Below are positions 13,601 to 28,600 of a stretch of 64,000 bases of DNA, piece by piece. The notes beneath the pieces are model-generated. The model ran no database searches. It saw nothing but the letters and a program-made list of their open reading frames with translations, and was not told the DNA's origin. This DNA comes from Moringa oleifera. Its lineage: Eukaryota; Streptophyta; Magnoliopsida; Brassicales; Moringaceae. The stretch covers positions 4,032,501 to 4,096,500 of the forward strand of contig JAJFZO010000034.1 of assembly GCA_021397835.1 (NCBI GenBank). The letters run 5' to 3'. The position numbers were made by a program, and so were the translations under genes. The stretch's first letter is position 1. Each line of letters begins with the position of its first letter.

Positions 13601-16600
13601 CTACCCATTGAATATCACAGAGGCTTCTTATAAACGATGACTTGAAGACTCTACCATCGCCAGTGGACATAAAATTGCAGTAGGCAGTAGTTTTGTCACT
13701 AAAACAATCATCCCATAACTTATCAAGGACCTCTAATAGATATTTACAATTGTCCCGACTACTGCTTTTGGATAATAAGGATAATAAATGAGCCAATTCA
13801 TGAGACTCCCAATCTCTAGCAATTGATGCAAGAGGACTCAGGTTTGTCTCTCCATTTACATCCTTTATAATGGAAGACATATGAGCAATACTCTTATCCA
13901 CTTGAACTACTTGTACAAAATCAGTTACTCCGATTTCCTGGAAAAATTCTCTCCACTTCTTTGGTCCGCACGCATGTGATTTTGATGCTGGATGTTTCAA
14001 ATAAGTAAGATCAACCAAATGCCACTTCATATCCAGATCATTAATTAGCTTATTCACATTAACAGAATTTCCAAATTCTTCACCAAAATGAATTGACACC
14101 TCATTCAGTCGTTTAAACCCGTGATTTGTTAATATAAAAGCTTGATTTCTCAACTCCGAAATAATGTTCTCCCGTTCAATATGACAGTCAAGACAGCTAG
14201 AGCATAGGTGAATCATTACAAAGCAAAGATAATCCACCATCAAACTCTTTTCAATATTTTTTATTCTGATGTCAGATATAGCTGGCAAAATGTGCACCTT
14301 TATGATTTCATGTGCAGACAGCTGTTGTACACCAATTCTGCACAGCATCCTTTTAAGGTTGCCTACTACATTCACATCCCCACAAGTGTCATCAACCATT
14401 GATGAAGAAAGGAGAGCAGGATTTATTATTCGAAGTTTAGCATACAATGTTGGAAATATTTCAAGCCCATGCCCCCTATTAAACTCAGTACCATCAGAAT
14501 GCAACCAAACTGTACCTTCATTCAGTGAACTGTGAGTACCATCTGAAAGGGGAATAAATGGAATATTTCGTAGGCTATCTATGAGATCTGTTTCACTCCT
14601 CGGGTATACAGAGGTCTGCCCAAACAAAGTATATAATTCACTTAGCCAAGAGGATAACCAACCCAGACCCATTGATTTGAGGCCATTCTCTGTTTGACTT
14701 AGGGAGGACATAATTTCGACCAGAATTTTGGGTCCATAATCCTGAATACCCAGTGCTCTTGACAGGGAATCAGACAGAACTACATCCTTGTCCAAAAATC
14801 CAAGACCAAGATGCTCATGAAGCAACCAATCTGGAAGAAGCGCACGTGCTTGTTCATTCCACCCTCTTAGAACCTTGCATGGAGGAACCCATTGCTTATT
14901 GTCTCCTTCTGTAAGCAAGCAGTTTGAGATTCGCAGTTTAGAAATAATAATTCGAGGAAGACAGGAAAAGAAGCCATGCACTTCCCCAACAAGTGGAACA
15001 AAGCTCATGTAAGCTCCCACAGCTTTCCCAGGATTCTCTCTAAAACAAGGAAGAGTGCAAAAAGATTTCTCTGCACTTACAAACAAATCAGGGAATTTCA
15101 ACAACAACCACTGGTTCCAAGGACTATCTGCATCAATTTCCTCTCTAGATGAAGGGAGAACAAAATCACCTTGGAGAATGAATTTTAGACCATAAGTTCT
15201 TAATGGAAGATAAGCAAAAACAGGTTGTTGGCCCAAATGTGGTTTGTAATTCCCTTCATCTGACTCCTGCAATGTAAATGCTATGGCAATTTCTGTTGTC
15301 TGCACATCTGGACGAATTTTGTCTGTGTGCAACTTTTGGGATTCTACAAGCCAAGTCATATTATCTTCCCCACATAAAACCTTTATGATACCATTCCCTA
15401 CAATTTCTCTTCTCATGACAACAAGCGAATCATCAACCATGTTTCGGAAAATGATACGCTGAAGGCGATGAAGAAAAAGTAACAAAGAAGGATGAAGATC
15501 TGAAAACATGGCATTGATGTTGTTCATGGAAATGCCTTCTGATGATCTAGATTTGAAAGGAAGCACAATACAAGTATTCCAGCACTCATTATCCAATTGG
15601 CTATTGTTTCCAGATAACATCCTACTAAATGAGTCGATATTACAAGGAGGTATTGTCGTTGGCAAAACAAATCCTATCTGACCCTCACTTATATCAAACT
15701 TGACGTGAAAACCATTAGAATGAATCTCCGGAGCATCCGAGACCTGCAGAAAGACCAGGGAAAAAAATGACACGCTAATCATTTTTATGGCTTTGGATTA
15801 GACACACTGGAGTAAAAAAGTAAATTATGACGGTAAACACTATAAGACCACAATTAAAGCTCAAATACTGAATTAGAACCTTAGATTATACAGCATACTT
15901 TATCATTCAATTCCACAAAGTGCCTAGAAATAGCAGCCATCATTCACTAGATAAACAGGTAGCTCCTGCACTTTAGCAAAATCAATTTTCCACAAAACAA
16001 AGATTTAAAAGAAATCGAGAAATGAATTACATCATGCAATACCAGCCAGTGAATCCTTATCTGCCATACCACCACTCCATCTTTGACTAATCAACAGCCA
16101 TTGATTACCAACTTCAATTTTAGGCATATATTTTTCTAGACTTCTGATAACCTCATGCAACACTAAAACCATAAAAGAGTGAACTGATCAAGGATAGAGT
16201 CATCCCCAGGCGATGAGTCTCTTAGACACATCATCGCAAAGAGTGACATTGTCAAACAGAAACATCAAAAACCATGGATGCAGCAAGCGCACAACATGAC
16301 TGATCTTTTGAACAATAGCTGTGAATGTCTACTTTCTGAAGTAATGAATGTTCCTGACACAACTGATCATATTATATGATACAAGAGAATAAGAATTCAT
16401 CAGATGATATCAATCATCATGAACGAACTCCAGTCTCGAGAAGCTTATACCATTGTATAACTAGATGACTATTTTAACCCAGATTACTTGCATCATCAGA
16501 ACTTTTGCTGATAAAGCTTGAGACTGAATTCCATCTTATTATCGTATTAGCATAATATTCATTATGAATGCAAATTTATTGAGACTCCTCATAGTTTCAA

Positions 16601-19600
16601 AACCTAAGGAATGAATTGGCATAAATTTGATTACTCAGGACATTTTACATACTTATTCTCATTAGCTGAAAATATGTCTAGTCCACATCCTACTGGTATC
16701 AACTTTACAGTAGAATGGACTTCAGATTGACATGCATATATTTCCTATTTGTAATCTACCAAATAACTGCAGCCTAAAATTCTGAATGTTGGAACATCAG
16801 CCAGAAATTGCTCTTTCTTTGCCATCCAAAACAGTAATGAATGTCAAATGGCCTTGTTTTTTTTTTTTTGGGAACAGAAACAAAGAGAAGTATTATATAC
16901 TATGCATCAATGGGGTGCAACCCATTACAGTTTTGTTAGTTTTAAAAAAGTAATAGCTCTATGAAGTTAGTTAGATCTTCTTCATTTAATCAACACCCGA
17001 TTTCCAGAATTTTAAGACTTTAACCAAAGAATATCTAATTAAAGTAAAAGGAGCTTCATAATTGTCAAAAGCCCTCTTGTTCCTTTCTTGCCACATCAAA
17101 AAATTGAGGAATCATCTTGACTACTCTCCCCTTCCTTCTCCCAAGCCCCTGCCCCGTCCAAGCCGTTACCTCTGCCTCCACTGATCCTGCAGCAACCCAA
17201 CACAGCCCCAGCAACCACAAAACCAGTACTCACAGCTCTGCAGTCCATTTGCACCTAATCAGAAGATGATAAACAGTCTCATTCTGCTCCTTACAGAGAT
17301 AGCACCTGTTAACCATAACTTTTCCCCCCTTCCTTAAGTTATTGATTGGTAAAATCTTACCCTTTGCTGCCTTCCATGTGAAAAAGGCTGCCGCTTTCCA
17401 AACCTGTTTTCAGGGGAGATGAATGTTCTCATCTCCCTTGCATACCCCCCAAAATATGATTTTACTGTGAAACAATTCATTTCCCCACTGCTCAACTTTC
17501 AGACACAGTATCCTTCATACTACTCTCTAAACTGGCACATTGGATCCTGGAGTACAGTTCATGTAGCTTCCCACCTCCCAATCCTGAAGATTTCTGCGTA
17601 ACTGAACAAACCAGACCCCTCCCTCTGTGCCACCCTCCCAACACTCACTGACCCAAACATCTTTATTGCGCATTAGAGAATAGACAATAGGGAAAACCTC
17701 CCCCAATGGTGCCTTCCCACACCAACAATCATGCCAGAATTTTATCGACCTACCATTTCCAGCCTTGAACTGCATCTTGAATTTTAATTTCTCCTCCTCC
17801 TTCCTTATTACTTTCCTCAGATAACAGCCATATATACCGCTTCCTGGTTTTGTCATCCATCCCCTTTCTGATTCCCCAAATTTACTCCTTACAATCCTCC
17901 TCCACCAACCACCTTTCTCTATCATATATCTCTACAGGCACTTGCCAAGTAATGCTGTGTTAAACAAAGTGGAATCCTTCACTCCTAGCCCTCCCATGGC
18001 AATGGGCTAGGCCACCACTTTCCACTTCATGAAATGGTACTTAAAGTCATCCCCAAAACTGCCCCATAGGAAGTTTCTTTGTATGGCTTCCAATTTTCCA
18101 GCTACTTCCATTGGTAATGGAAACAACCACATGAAGTAAACGGGCAAATTCGTTATTGTACTTTTAATGAGAGCTAAACCTACCAGCATTAGATAGGTAC
18201 TACTTCATCCAACTTGCAAACTTTTGCTCAAGCCCTTCCACTACCCTTTTCCTAATGGATTTGTCTTTACATCTAGCACCCAGGGGAAGACCTAAGTACT
18301 TCATAGGGAAGTTAGTCAAACTGCAGCCCACAACAGCAGTTAAGTTTCCACATCACCGACTACTACTAACTCAGATTTGGACAAATTAATTTTCAGACCC
18401 GAGGCTGCCTCAAATATCAGCAGTATACTCCTCACATTAACTAACTCCTCATTCCTTGCACTAAAAAAGATTATAGTATCATCCGCAAATAAAATATGAT
18501 TCACCTTCACCTCATCAGCCCTCTATTCCCTGTCCTTGTCAACAGCCCACCCACGGCCTCCATAACCAGCCAAAAAAAAAAAAGCAATGGTGATAATGGG
18601 TCCCCTTGTCTTAGACCTCTGGATGCTTGAAAAAATTTCAATGGGCTACCATTCACCATTACTGCAAAAGATGCAGTAGAGATATATCAAAAGATCCAGA
18701 TGATCCACTTACTGCCACAACCAACCTTCCTTAGAAGATCCATAAGAAACTCCCACGATACATAGTCATATGCTTTTTTCATATCCAGTTTGCATACAAC
18801 CCCATTTCTTCCTGATCTCATTTGGCTATCAATGACCTCATTTGCAATCAATGCAACATCCAAAATCTACCTACCCTTCACAAAAGTATTTTGGCTCATA
18901 CTAACCACCTTCTCCACCACTAATCTTAGTCTCTTAGCCAGCATCTTTGAAACCAGCTTATAAACACATCCAACCAAGCTCATTGGCTTGTATTCTCTAA
19001 TGAAGTGCCATTTAATGACTTGACAAATTTCTCATCCTTATGGAAATCCCCAAACAACCCCATGATGTCTTCTTTCATCACCTCCCAATTTGATTTCAAA
19101 AAGGCCATTGTAAAACCATCGAGCCCCAGAGCTTTATCACTGTCACATTCTTGTAGAGCACTCCATAACTCTTCTCACCCAAACTGTAGTTCTATTCGCT
19201 CTCTCAACTCCTTATCAATTTCTTTGAAATTTAGCCCCCCTAGCTTAGAACGCCACCTCTCATTATCCTTATACACATTCTTGTAAAAAATTCTCACTCT
19301 CTCCTTTATCTCCTTTCCTCAAACAACATGGCATCCCCAATTTGCATTTTACAAATGAAATTACCTCTCCTACGGACATTGACTGTTTTATGAAAAAAGA
19401 TTATGTTGTTATCCCCAGCTTTTAGCCATAAAGCTTTCGATTTCTGCCTTAGCTTTAATAAGTGTATCAATTCATCGTTTACCTCCATTTTTTCTGGCTT
19501 GCACTTCCTTGTTATTTTTCTCCCCCCATAATGATGTTCAAGCCTCTGTAACTCATCCCACATCATTTCTTTCTGCTGCCCCAAACTCCCGAAATGCTCC

Positions 19601-22600
19601 CTATTCCATCTTTTTACCTTTGCCTTAATTCTTTTCAACTTCCTAGCAACGGTGTAGCTAGCATTCCCAGTCACTTCCCTACCCTCCCACCAGTCCTTAG
19701 CTAATTTTTTGAAACCCTTGACCTTTAGCCACATGTTTTCCAATTTAAAAGGGCATACACCCCACCTCATACCCTCCATTACTGACATAACAGATTGTGG
19801 TCCGACACTGGTCTAAGTAACGATAACTGCTGCATACACGAAATTCTTTCAATTCACTACCCCTATCTTTTCATGAGGAAACATAACCTCATTAAAGTCA
19901 CCACCAATCACCCATAGAATTCCTTCAAACCTCTTTTGAGACTCCCTTAGATCTTCCCATAATGCTCTCCTTTTCACGCTAATACAACTTTCATATACAC
20001 CAATATACATCCAATCACAACCTCTCCCCTCCATTTCAAAGATGCAAGATATAGACATCGTATCGTCCCATCTTCTTTAAATCTGTCTAGATTCCCGTTC
20101 CAACAAACCAGAATCCCTCCTGAACTCCCTTGTTTTGCCTTAACCTCCCATTCAACATTCCACCCATTCCATATAGATTTAATTATCCCTGGTCATCTCC
20201 CCAATCTTGATCTCCTACAAACAAACTAAGTCAGCCTTCCACCTTTTAATTGAATGTTTCACAATGCCTTTTTTCTCCCCACCATTTAATTCCTCTTAGA
20301 TTCCATGAAAAGATTTTAACTATTATTGCTTTGAGAACAACCCGAGCTTACTAGGTCCCCCTGATCTTCTTCTTCCCTTACTCAAACGTGTCATAATTCA
20401 CACCACATTCCAATCTCCTAAGTTTTCGATTTATGTCCCTGCTAATTTTTTCCCTTATTGCCTATCTTTCCTTTCTTAGCTTGCCATAATTGACTCCTCT
20501 CCACCTCTAAGAATAATATCAGAGCCTCCTCTTCCATACCTTTGAACGAGATGTCTAACAGTCTACATATAGTGGCAAGATTCCTCACCACTATCTCTTT
20601 GAGGCTTCCTATTGCCACCTTGCTACCTCATCCGCCTCCGATTCATCATTTATCAATCTTGGTAACCTATCCTCCATTTGCACCACCATCACACTATGTT
20701 CGCTCTTCTCCTTGAAAGCCTCCTCCATTATCTGCACATCCTCACAACATGTGACCACTGGAATAAATGTCAATTCCAAACTACTCTCTCATTTACACCC
20801 TTTCTCGACCCCATAATTGTTTGTTGCTCCTCACTTGATGTCATTCAATCCTCTACTGCATTTCCTTCTTCCCCTTGATCCATGCACTTCCTTAACTCTC
20901 CCCTCAACAATATCAAATTAATGTTCCTTGTTAGCAAGAGGCTAGCTACAGCACGTGAAATAGATCAGTCAACTTTGGGGTTGCTACAAACACGCATTTC
21001 GACATCAAGATCCTTACCCACAATCGCTTCGAACGTTTCATCACTTTGATTTAATCCATGCCCCATTAACCCGGTCCATTAGGTTACATTAATACCCGAC
21101 TCATACCTGAACAAAAGGCCTATCTCATACCACCTGGGCTAGACTCCACTTAATCCTTACCCACGCATTGGATCTACCCTCTTGCCCACCCCAAATTCCC
21201 CCAAGCCCACTTCCATTGTAGTATCATTTAAGCCTCCCTTCCTAGTAATGGGTTTAAGCCTCCAACTCGACAAAGGCCTAGACTAAACGCAAGCGATAGC
21301 CCCACAACCCGCCTCGATCTCCTTCACCCGACCCTCCACACTGCGCCCTAGATCCTGTAGATTCCCTGAATTCGTACTGTCGGTTATCGCCTCTTTCCAT
21401 GATCGACCCTTTTCCAATAATTTGTCTCCTTGCCATGACCTATTCTCTAGCGTTTCTGTCCTACCACACTCAAGGAGGCTATGATGCCCACCTAGCCCAT
21501 TTGCGCCTCCCTTTGGCTCTAAACATTCGCCCCCAAGCCATCCCCATTCTCCATTTTCCTAGCCTCCCTTACCTCCGCCCTCCCTTTCCTAAAATCAAGC
21601 ACCCTCCTCCACCAACCAAAGCTCTCACCTTTTGACATGTAGATCGTTCATACTTCCCCAATATGATGCTCCAATAGCCTTAGGAACACCCCACTTCCAT
21701 TTGAACCAAACACTACCATCAATACTCTAATACCCTCTCTTCTTTTCCTTAGCCAACCTACTTTACTCGCTACTCCACCAAACCGCTCATTGATTGCAAC
21801 GATACCCTTCTCCCTCTTCCTTTCTCAATGATCCGCCACCCATCAAATTCAAAAAGTTCTCTCTCCATCTTAATGGATTTTGCTCTCTGTACAGTTTTGC
21901 TCTCTGTACAGTTTCGCTCTCCGTGCACTTTTTAGAAAGAAAATTCTTTGGCAAGGACTTAAGTCTAACCATATATACAACAGTTTAAAGTTCAACCGGA
22001 TAACTAGGAAGAAAAAGATGTCACTATCAACTTTGGGGATTTCTTACTGAGAGTTTTCTAACAAAGTTGTTGAAAGATATCAACAATAAAGGTTGAATAT
22101 TTGGTATGTAAATAAAGGAGGTTGGGTCAATGCTTCAATTGAGAAAAGTAGTTAGGGTTTGATTTTGTAGAACTATTACAATTATTTGTTTCCCATAATA
22201 GCTTTGTTATTTTTCCTATATATTTGTACATTGTAACCTCACCAAGAAGTGTGAAATACAATACATTCTTTCCCTCATATTCTCTAATAAGAACCTTTAG
22301 AATGACAACCAGATTATCTAAGCAGGTTCGCAGTTATGGCAGAGATAATTGAACAATCTCTAAGATCTTGAATATATTTGCATCTATCAAGCACATAGCA
22401 GCTCCCTCAACTTGCCTGAGACAAGGTTTCTCACCATGACATTATCCTTTCCACAATCTCACAACATGGTAGAGTTTGGTTGGCAGTTCCCAGTTTTAAA
22501 TGAATAACCAGAAGAGTCTCAAGGCTCTAAATCCACAACTGATAGTTCATAGAGAGAAAAAAAAATTAAATTAAATTAAAGGGCACCACTTTCGAACTTC

Positions 22601-25600
22601 ATGCAACATTTTACGCACTCAGAGCACCAGAAGTATTAATCTAGACACTATTTTTAATTTTAACATTTAAATAAAATTTACAAGCTTCAAAATAATCCGG
22701 AATCAACAGGAAGTAGTACTTCTGAGGGCATAGGAAAGAAAGAATTCTATGACAATACGTGTTTCATTTTCCCACACAATGCAGCGAATTGTAAATTTAG
22801 AAAATCTGCAATCTATATATATGTGTGTGTGTGTATAAGATTCCACAATGCACCAAATAACACAGGTGCTGAAATATGAGAAAACCTCAAAACATTGACA
22901 AAGATTAGGAATCCCATTCTACAAAAAATTGGTTACACGAAACTCAACTAAGCACCATTGAACTGACAAAAAAAGACAATAATCTCAGATATTATGAAGG
23001 TGTACCTCAAGACAAGTGGAAAACCCAGACAAAACTCATTTAAGGAACTGAAGTCAAGCTAAAAAAATTATCTTGCCACTTTCAACATACCCGAAAGACT
23101 GACTTGAATCCAATGCCTTTCTGCCCAATATATCCACCAGATCCCTTTTTCGTTGATTTTCCAACATCACAAAGTGCTTTAATGTTCTCAGCAGAAAAGC
23201 CCCGCTCATTATTTAGAACAACAATTCCTGACTCTTGAAGAATAAACATTAGCGTCGGTTCCACATTTTCCGCATAGATATTATCATCAGCGTTTTGAAC
23301 CTAAAACAACATGAAGCATAATATGCAAATAAGACATCATAATTTGTCCAATAAGTCTCCTTAAACTTGCTAAGTGAAAATAAAAAAAATAGCAAATTAT
23401 GCTTATGAATACTATGTAGCATTAAGATGGTACATTACACAACAAACAATGAGAAACAAACAAACAACATAACAAGCAGGTAACGTTTTACAAAATTCAA
23501 CAAACAGAACAGTTCAATTATCTTCAATCCATCCAGACCAATCTACAGAAAATCATAATACAAGAGCGAGACAAACTTATATAACATGAAGAAATGTGCA
23601 AAGTATTTAGATAACACTAACACACATTTTGCAAGACAACATCTAACAAGAGTGATGAACAAAACATCTAGATCCAGGCCAACCCACAAATCACTGCATT
23701 TGTACAAAGAGATAACATGTGAGACATGGAGCCATATGTGGAGAATACTAAAAACTGAAAGCTGTTCTCCAACTGCGAGAAAAAATCTGCTCTGCTTGCA
23801 GGCATTTGAGGTGCATAAACATTCTCTTCCATCCAATTGATCTGATAAAAAGTGTCGTCAACCTAATAGATTGCTAATCAACAAAATTCTCCCCGAAAAT
23901 ACTTACAACAGTGGAAGCAATGAAAGTTAAGACCAGCAGAATCTCCACCACTGAGACAAACAGACTGATTGAAACAAACACAAAACAAATTAACTCTGGC
24001 ATATCAAATAAGTATTGCTCTCAGATTTGATTGAACTTTGTTTCAAAAGATTCCAATTTCCTTTTATCACCAGTTACAGATTCAGCATCCAATGACAGCT
24101 TTACAAGAAATTCTCCCAAATTTACCTCCAATATCCTCAATGCCAGGGTAAAAACCAAAATAAGATTTGAAGTGTTCAACCGAAATTCAATGAAGTATTT
24201 GAGCTCATTCGCTATAAAGGGAATCCTTTGTAAAATACAAGAACATGTGTACCACCAACATGGACCAAAAGATGTGCATATTGATAACAAAGATGAAAAT
24301 CAATTCACATCAACATATAGTAAGATGGTACTTAACTTTCAATTGGCAACGCAGAGAACAGGATCAAGTATAATTATTGGGCACATTACAAAAGCAACAT
24401 TGCAGCATCAGGAATGAATTCCAGCAACCGTAAGCAACCGTATGTGAAACTTATAGAGGCTGAGAAATATAAATCAATGACCTTCCATAAAATGCAGATT
24501 TCTATGAAGATCAATCAAAGGAACAATAACAGTACACTTACCAGCTCAAGAAGAAAATGTGAATCCTGAGAATACAATTCCTGTGAAAGGCAATGAAGTG
24601 CTCTCCCCAAGCGAGCATGCTGCTTGTTCAACATGCTACTCTCTATATCTGAAAGAGTTGAATCCAGACCAAATTCATCTCGCCTGATTGACTCAACAAC
24701 CAGTTTTGCATTGCTATATTCAAGAGCCTCTGACAACTTCCCTGTGCAAGCATTGTGAATACCATCAACAACATCTTTTGCACCACCAAGAGTGTGACAA
24801 ACTTCAGTACATTCTTCATTATGCTCAAGTATCTTGACAGAAACCATTGTTTTTCCTTCAGCATGAGAAAACCTATCCAATTCTTTTTGCCCATAACTTG
24901 AGTGTGTGTTTAAATCAGATCTAGCATCTTTGATGTTTGAACCTAAAGATAAGTAAAGATCAGTAGTAGCACTGGAACCAAAAGCATAGTAGTCATCGAT
25001 CCACTCTACTATGCCCAGCAACAACCCTATATCATGTATCATGACACGCTGCTCTGGTTGGTTGCATTCAGACAAAATTGCCGAAGGAGCATTTTTAATC
25101 ACAGAGCGCATCCCAGACAGGAACACATCAGCAGCAAAACTACGAAATTCTGATGGTAGATGAAAAAGACAATCAAGGACAAATCTCGAAGCAACTAGCA
25201 CAGCGTTATTCATTTTCATGAAGTTATTCTCAAATTCGCCATTAAAATCATCAGCAGCAGCTTTGTCAAGGGTTATTTTTCCGCATAATGCCTTTCGTCG
25301 CAGAAAAGAATTGCTAACATCACTTACATCCATTTGTTCCATACGATTATTCAAAATGACTTCAAATGCTTGGCGTGCATGGCATTTTAAAAGGGACAAT
25401 GGAACGTGATTTTCTCCTCCACTTAATGAGAACAAAGACAACAGTGCCACCGCCGTCTTGTACGCAGACCCCCGAAGTGCAGCTTCAAGAAACGAATCCA
25501 CAGTTGCAGAAGGATCAATGCGGATCACTTTGCCATCTCTAGTCACCAGACAAAACAACTCTTTTGCATTGGCTTCATTAAGTAACCAGCCCATAAGAGG

Positions 25601-28600
25601 ACCAAGAGACGGGGCAAACATAAGGTCCCAATGTGACCACAAGTTCAAATCATATAACATTGGTGCTCTAAGTAAAACTTCAACTGCATCCTTGGATGTA
25701 ACAGATTTAAAGTTCCTTGCACCCTTTCCAGTAAGAGTTTTTGCTCCACAGGATTCCAGTAAATAGTTTGCATCATCGAAAATCACATCTTCAATTCGCA
25801 ACAATGTCACAGAAAATAGGATATTTTTCGAAATTACATTGACCTTTAAATTCCCAACAATTTCCATAATGTTTTCTATTGAACCATGTTCCATAATTTT
25901 GAAACCAAGTGATGGAAATTGCCTAATAAGCAATTTTGAAACCAACTGCTTTGTAATAACTTCATTGTCTGGTAACATATTTGAAGCTTGTGATACTAAC
26001 ACAATCAAAATGCGCTCAAGCATGCAAACCTCCAAGGGAAAATTTTCCCTCGTTTCACCAGCCAAGAACTTCTGCAGATTAGTAGGCAAAAGGGATGCAT
26101 GTTTGTCAAGAAACATGAAAAACTCTCCATAACCGAGAGAATTGAATTCCTTAACACAAAACTGCTCAGCCAACCAGGACTCACAATTGCAAAGTTTCCT
26201 CAAGAGGCGAATATTTTTTTCTTTGGACGTTCTAGCATTCTGAATTTCAAGATCATGCTCAAAATATGTAGCCATTTTTCTGATAATTTCTTCAAGTGTG
26301 ACACCTAAGAAATCTATTAATCAGGTATACTTGGAAACAATCAAACAAGCCAATAAAAGGGAAAGCAAAAGCAAAAATGAGGAAGATAAGGAAGATGCAC
26401 ATGTAAACAAGTACTATCTTCAGATCAAAAATCATTTCATTCTTTGGACAAATTTCATACTTTCATTTGATTCAGTTACACAATGGCATATTTGGATTAG
26501 CTTTCTCAAACAGTTATTCGAAACCAATTTCTAAAGTAGCAAGCAAACATATTTTCAGTACCAGAATAATGTTTCTCACTTTTGAGGATGGGAAACTACG
26601 GAAAACAGTGCTTAAAAACTAATTACTAAAGTAGCAAGCAAACAAATCATCAATAACAATTGGAAACACAGACCAAAATTGCTTCATATATAAACACAAG
26701 CATAATAATAGATTTCATCACACCCAAGTGGGTGTAGCCTAGGTAGGCCCTGAGCAGGAAAAAGATGGAGGAAATTCCGTTGGATACCATGGTTATAAAA
26801 ATAAATAAATAATAGATTTCTTCACCTATCACAGGCAGTGTGTCCATTCAGTGGGTCTCATGAAACCACACTATGAAGAAGAAAAAAAAAAAAAAAGAGA
26901 AATTACACATACCTACCCAGTGGCTTAAAAAAAAAATAACATTTGTCCATTTTTCACCCAAAAGGATTTCCTTTTTCTCACAATCTGAACCTAACGGAGT
27001 TCTTTAATTTATCTCAATTTTTTCAATAACTACCAAATCTTAAAACCCATTAAACTGAACTTATAAATTCAATGAAAAGCTGTGCATGCAATGTCAAGCA
27101 ACTCTTTAACAAGAAAAATATTAAAGAATGCAACTTCACATTTTTGCAGCTCTATTAAAAATTTAAAAATGACGAAATCCAATAGCAACTGTAACAACAT
27201 GCCACCAAATTAGATATGGTTAAGAGAGAGCAAGAGAAGAAAGAGAACTTATAAAAAAGGAAGTCAAAAAATGATGTGTTTTTGATAAGCAAGAAGTTAC
27301 ACCAAGGAAGTGAGAAAGTTTAGAAAGACAAATATCAAGATCTTAAATTGCCCTAAATGCACCGCCAATTATATACTCAAGTTCTGAAATTAAATACCAT
27401 ATGCCCCTCTATTCAATGGCTGAACCACAAGAAAACTAATTGCATACTTGTCGAATGAGATATTCAAATCATAAATTAAAACATACATTTTATGAATCAA
27501 AAATCAAGAATCAAATCAAATTGTAAGACTTAATGCAAGTTCTCAAAAATAATTCCTGTTTGAAAATTCTGAATCCAAAGATTTCTCTGTAATAGTATAA
27601 ATGTAGGATAAAATTTGTACTTTTATTTCTAAAGATTTCATGTCAATCAATAGGTTGTTGACTCTGTGATTTCTAGGGATCAACATGGATAGTTAATTCC
27701 TTATTGTATATATTACTCTGCAAACGAGTATTTAATTAATATAAAATTTAAATTCTCTCAAATTTCTTGAGTTAGTATCAAAGGTAGGGAAAAAACCCTA
27801 GGAATTCCTTTTCCATAGCCTCTTTGCTAAAATCATCTTCATTCCTCAATTTTTTTTCCTCCCCATATAGTGTTTTACAGAAAGATCATACACAAAAAAG
27901 GAAAAATATATATATTTTATCAGCCTCTAAAAAAGATCTTAACACCCAAAATTCTGACAGATTCATGAGGGAATTGCAAAATTTTCAATCTTGATATGAG
28001 CTGAATAATAAAAATTACCTGAAGTGGTCCTAAATTATGAAGATCTTCCACGAGGGAAGAGGCAAACTCAATCAATAACTGGGGAAGTTTACAAGCATTG
28101 TTGATCCTAAGTATAATGTATGGGATGAAGAGGACTCGATCATCATATCTTGGCTGTGGAACTCAATGGTTCTAGAGATAAGCAAGCATTATATGTTTTT
28201 GCCAACAATCAAAGAAGTTTGGGAAGCGGTTCAACAAACTAAATCAAAAGTGAAAGACTTTACTTGTTTGTAAAATTAAGAACAAGATCTTAACCACCAA
28301 ACAAGGTAATCTCTCTATTATCGAGTATTACAATACTATGAAGAGTTTGTTAAGTGGGGTTGGATTACTATCATGACATTAACATGAAATGTAGTGAACC
28401 ATATTTCATTTCTTGTAGGGTTGAACGTGGAATTTGATCAAGAGTACAAATTTTGGGGAAGAAAGTCTTACCTCTTTTTAGTTAACTATCCGTTGATTAA
28501 ACCTGAGGTAATAAATAAATCATCATAGTTGATCCTAATGACACACAAAATCAACCTTTTCTTATACAATCGAGGTATCTGGGTTGAAAAATCTGACTAA

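Larger units (their letters stand above)
16857..21990 (-). mobile_element. LINE-B: near full-length L1-type non-LTR retrotransposon, degenerate
   Basis: It lies in NOV intron 7 (15744-23090) in the same orientation as NOV. The low-coordinate end is a run of 13 T (16857-16869), a poly(A) tail on the minus strand. Going upstream there are a zf-RVT zinc finger, the reverse transcriptase with FADD at 18478-18489, an endonuclease with GGDFNEVMF near 19886-19909, and a likely ORF1 up to about 21980. The strong pyrimidine bias of the plus strand here contrasts with the surrounding intron. The 5' end is not sharply defined, and I could not find a convincing target duplication. Confidence 0.88.

Noticed and set aside
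26700..26780. AAGTGGGTGTAGCCTAGG-type segment as a possible repeat
   Set aside because: No second copy, tail or coding similarity was seen in the window.
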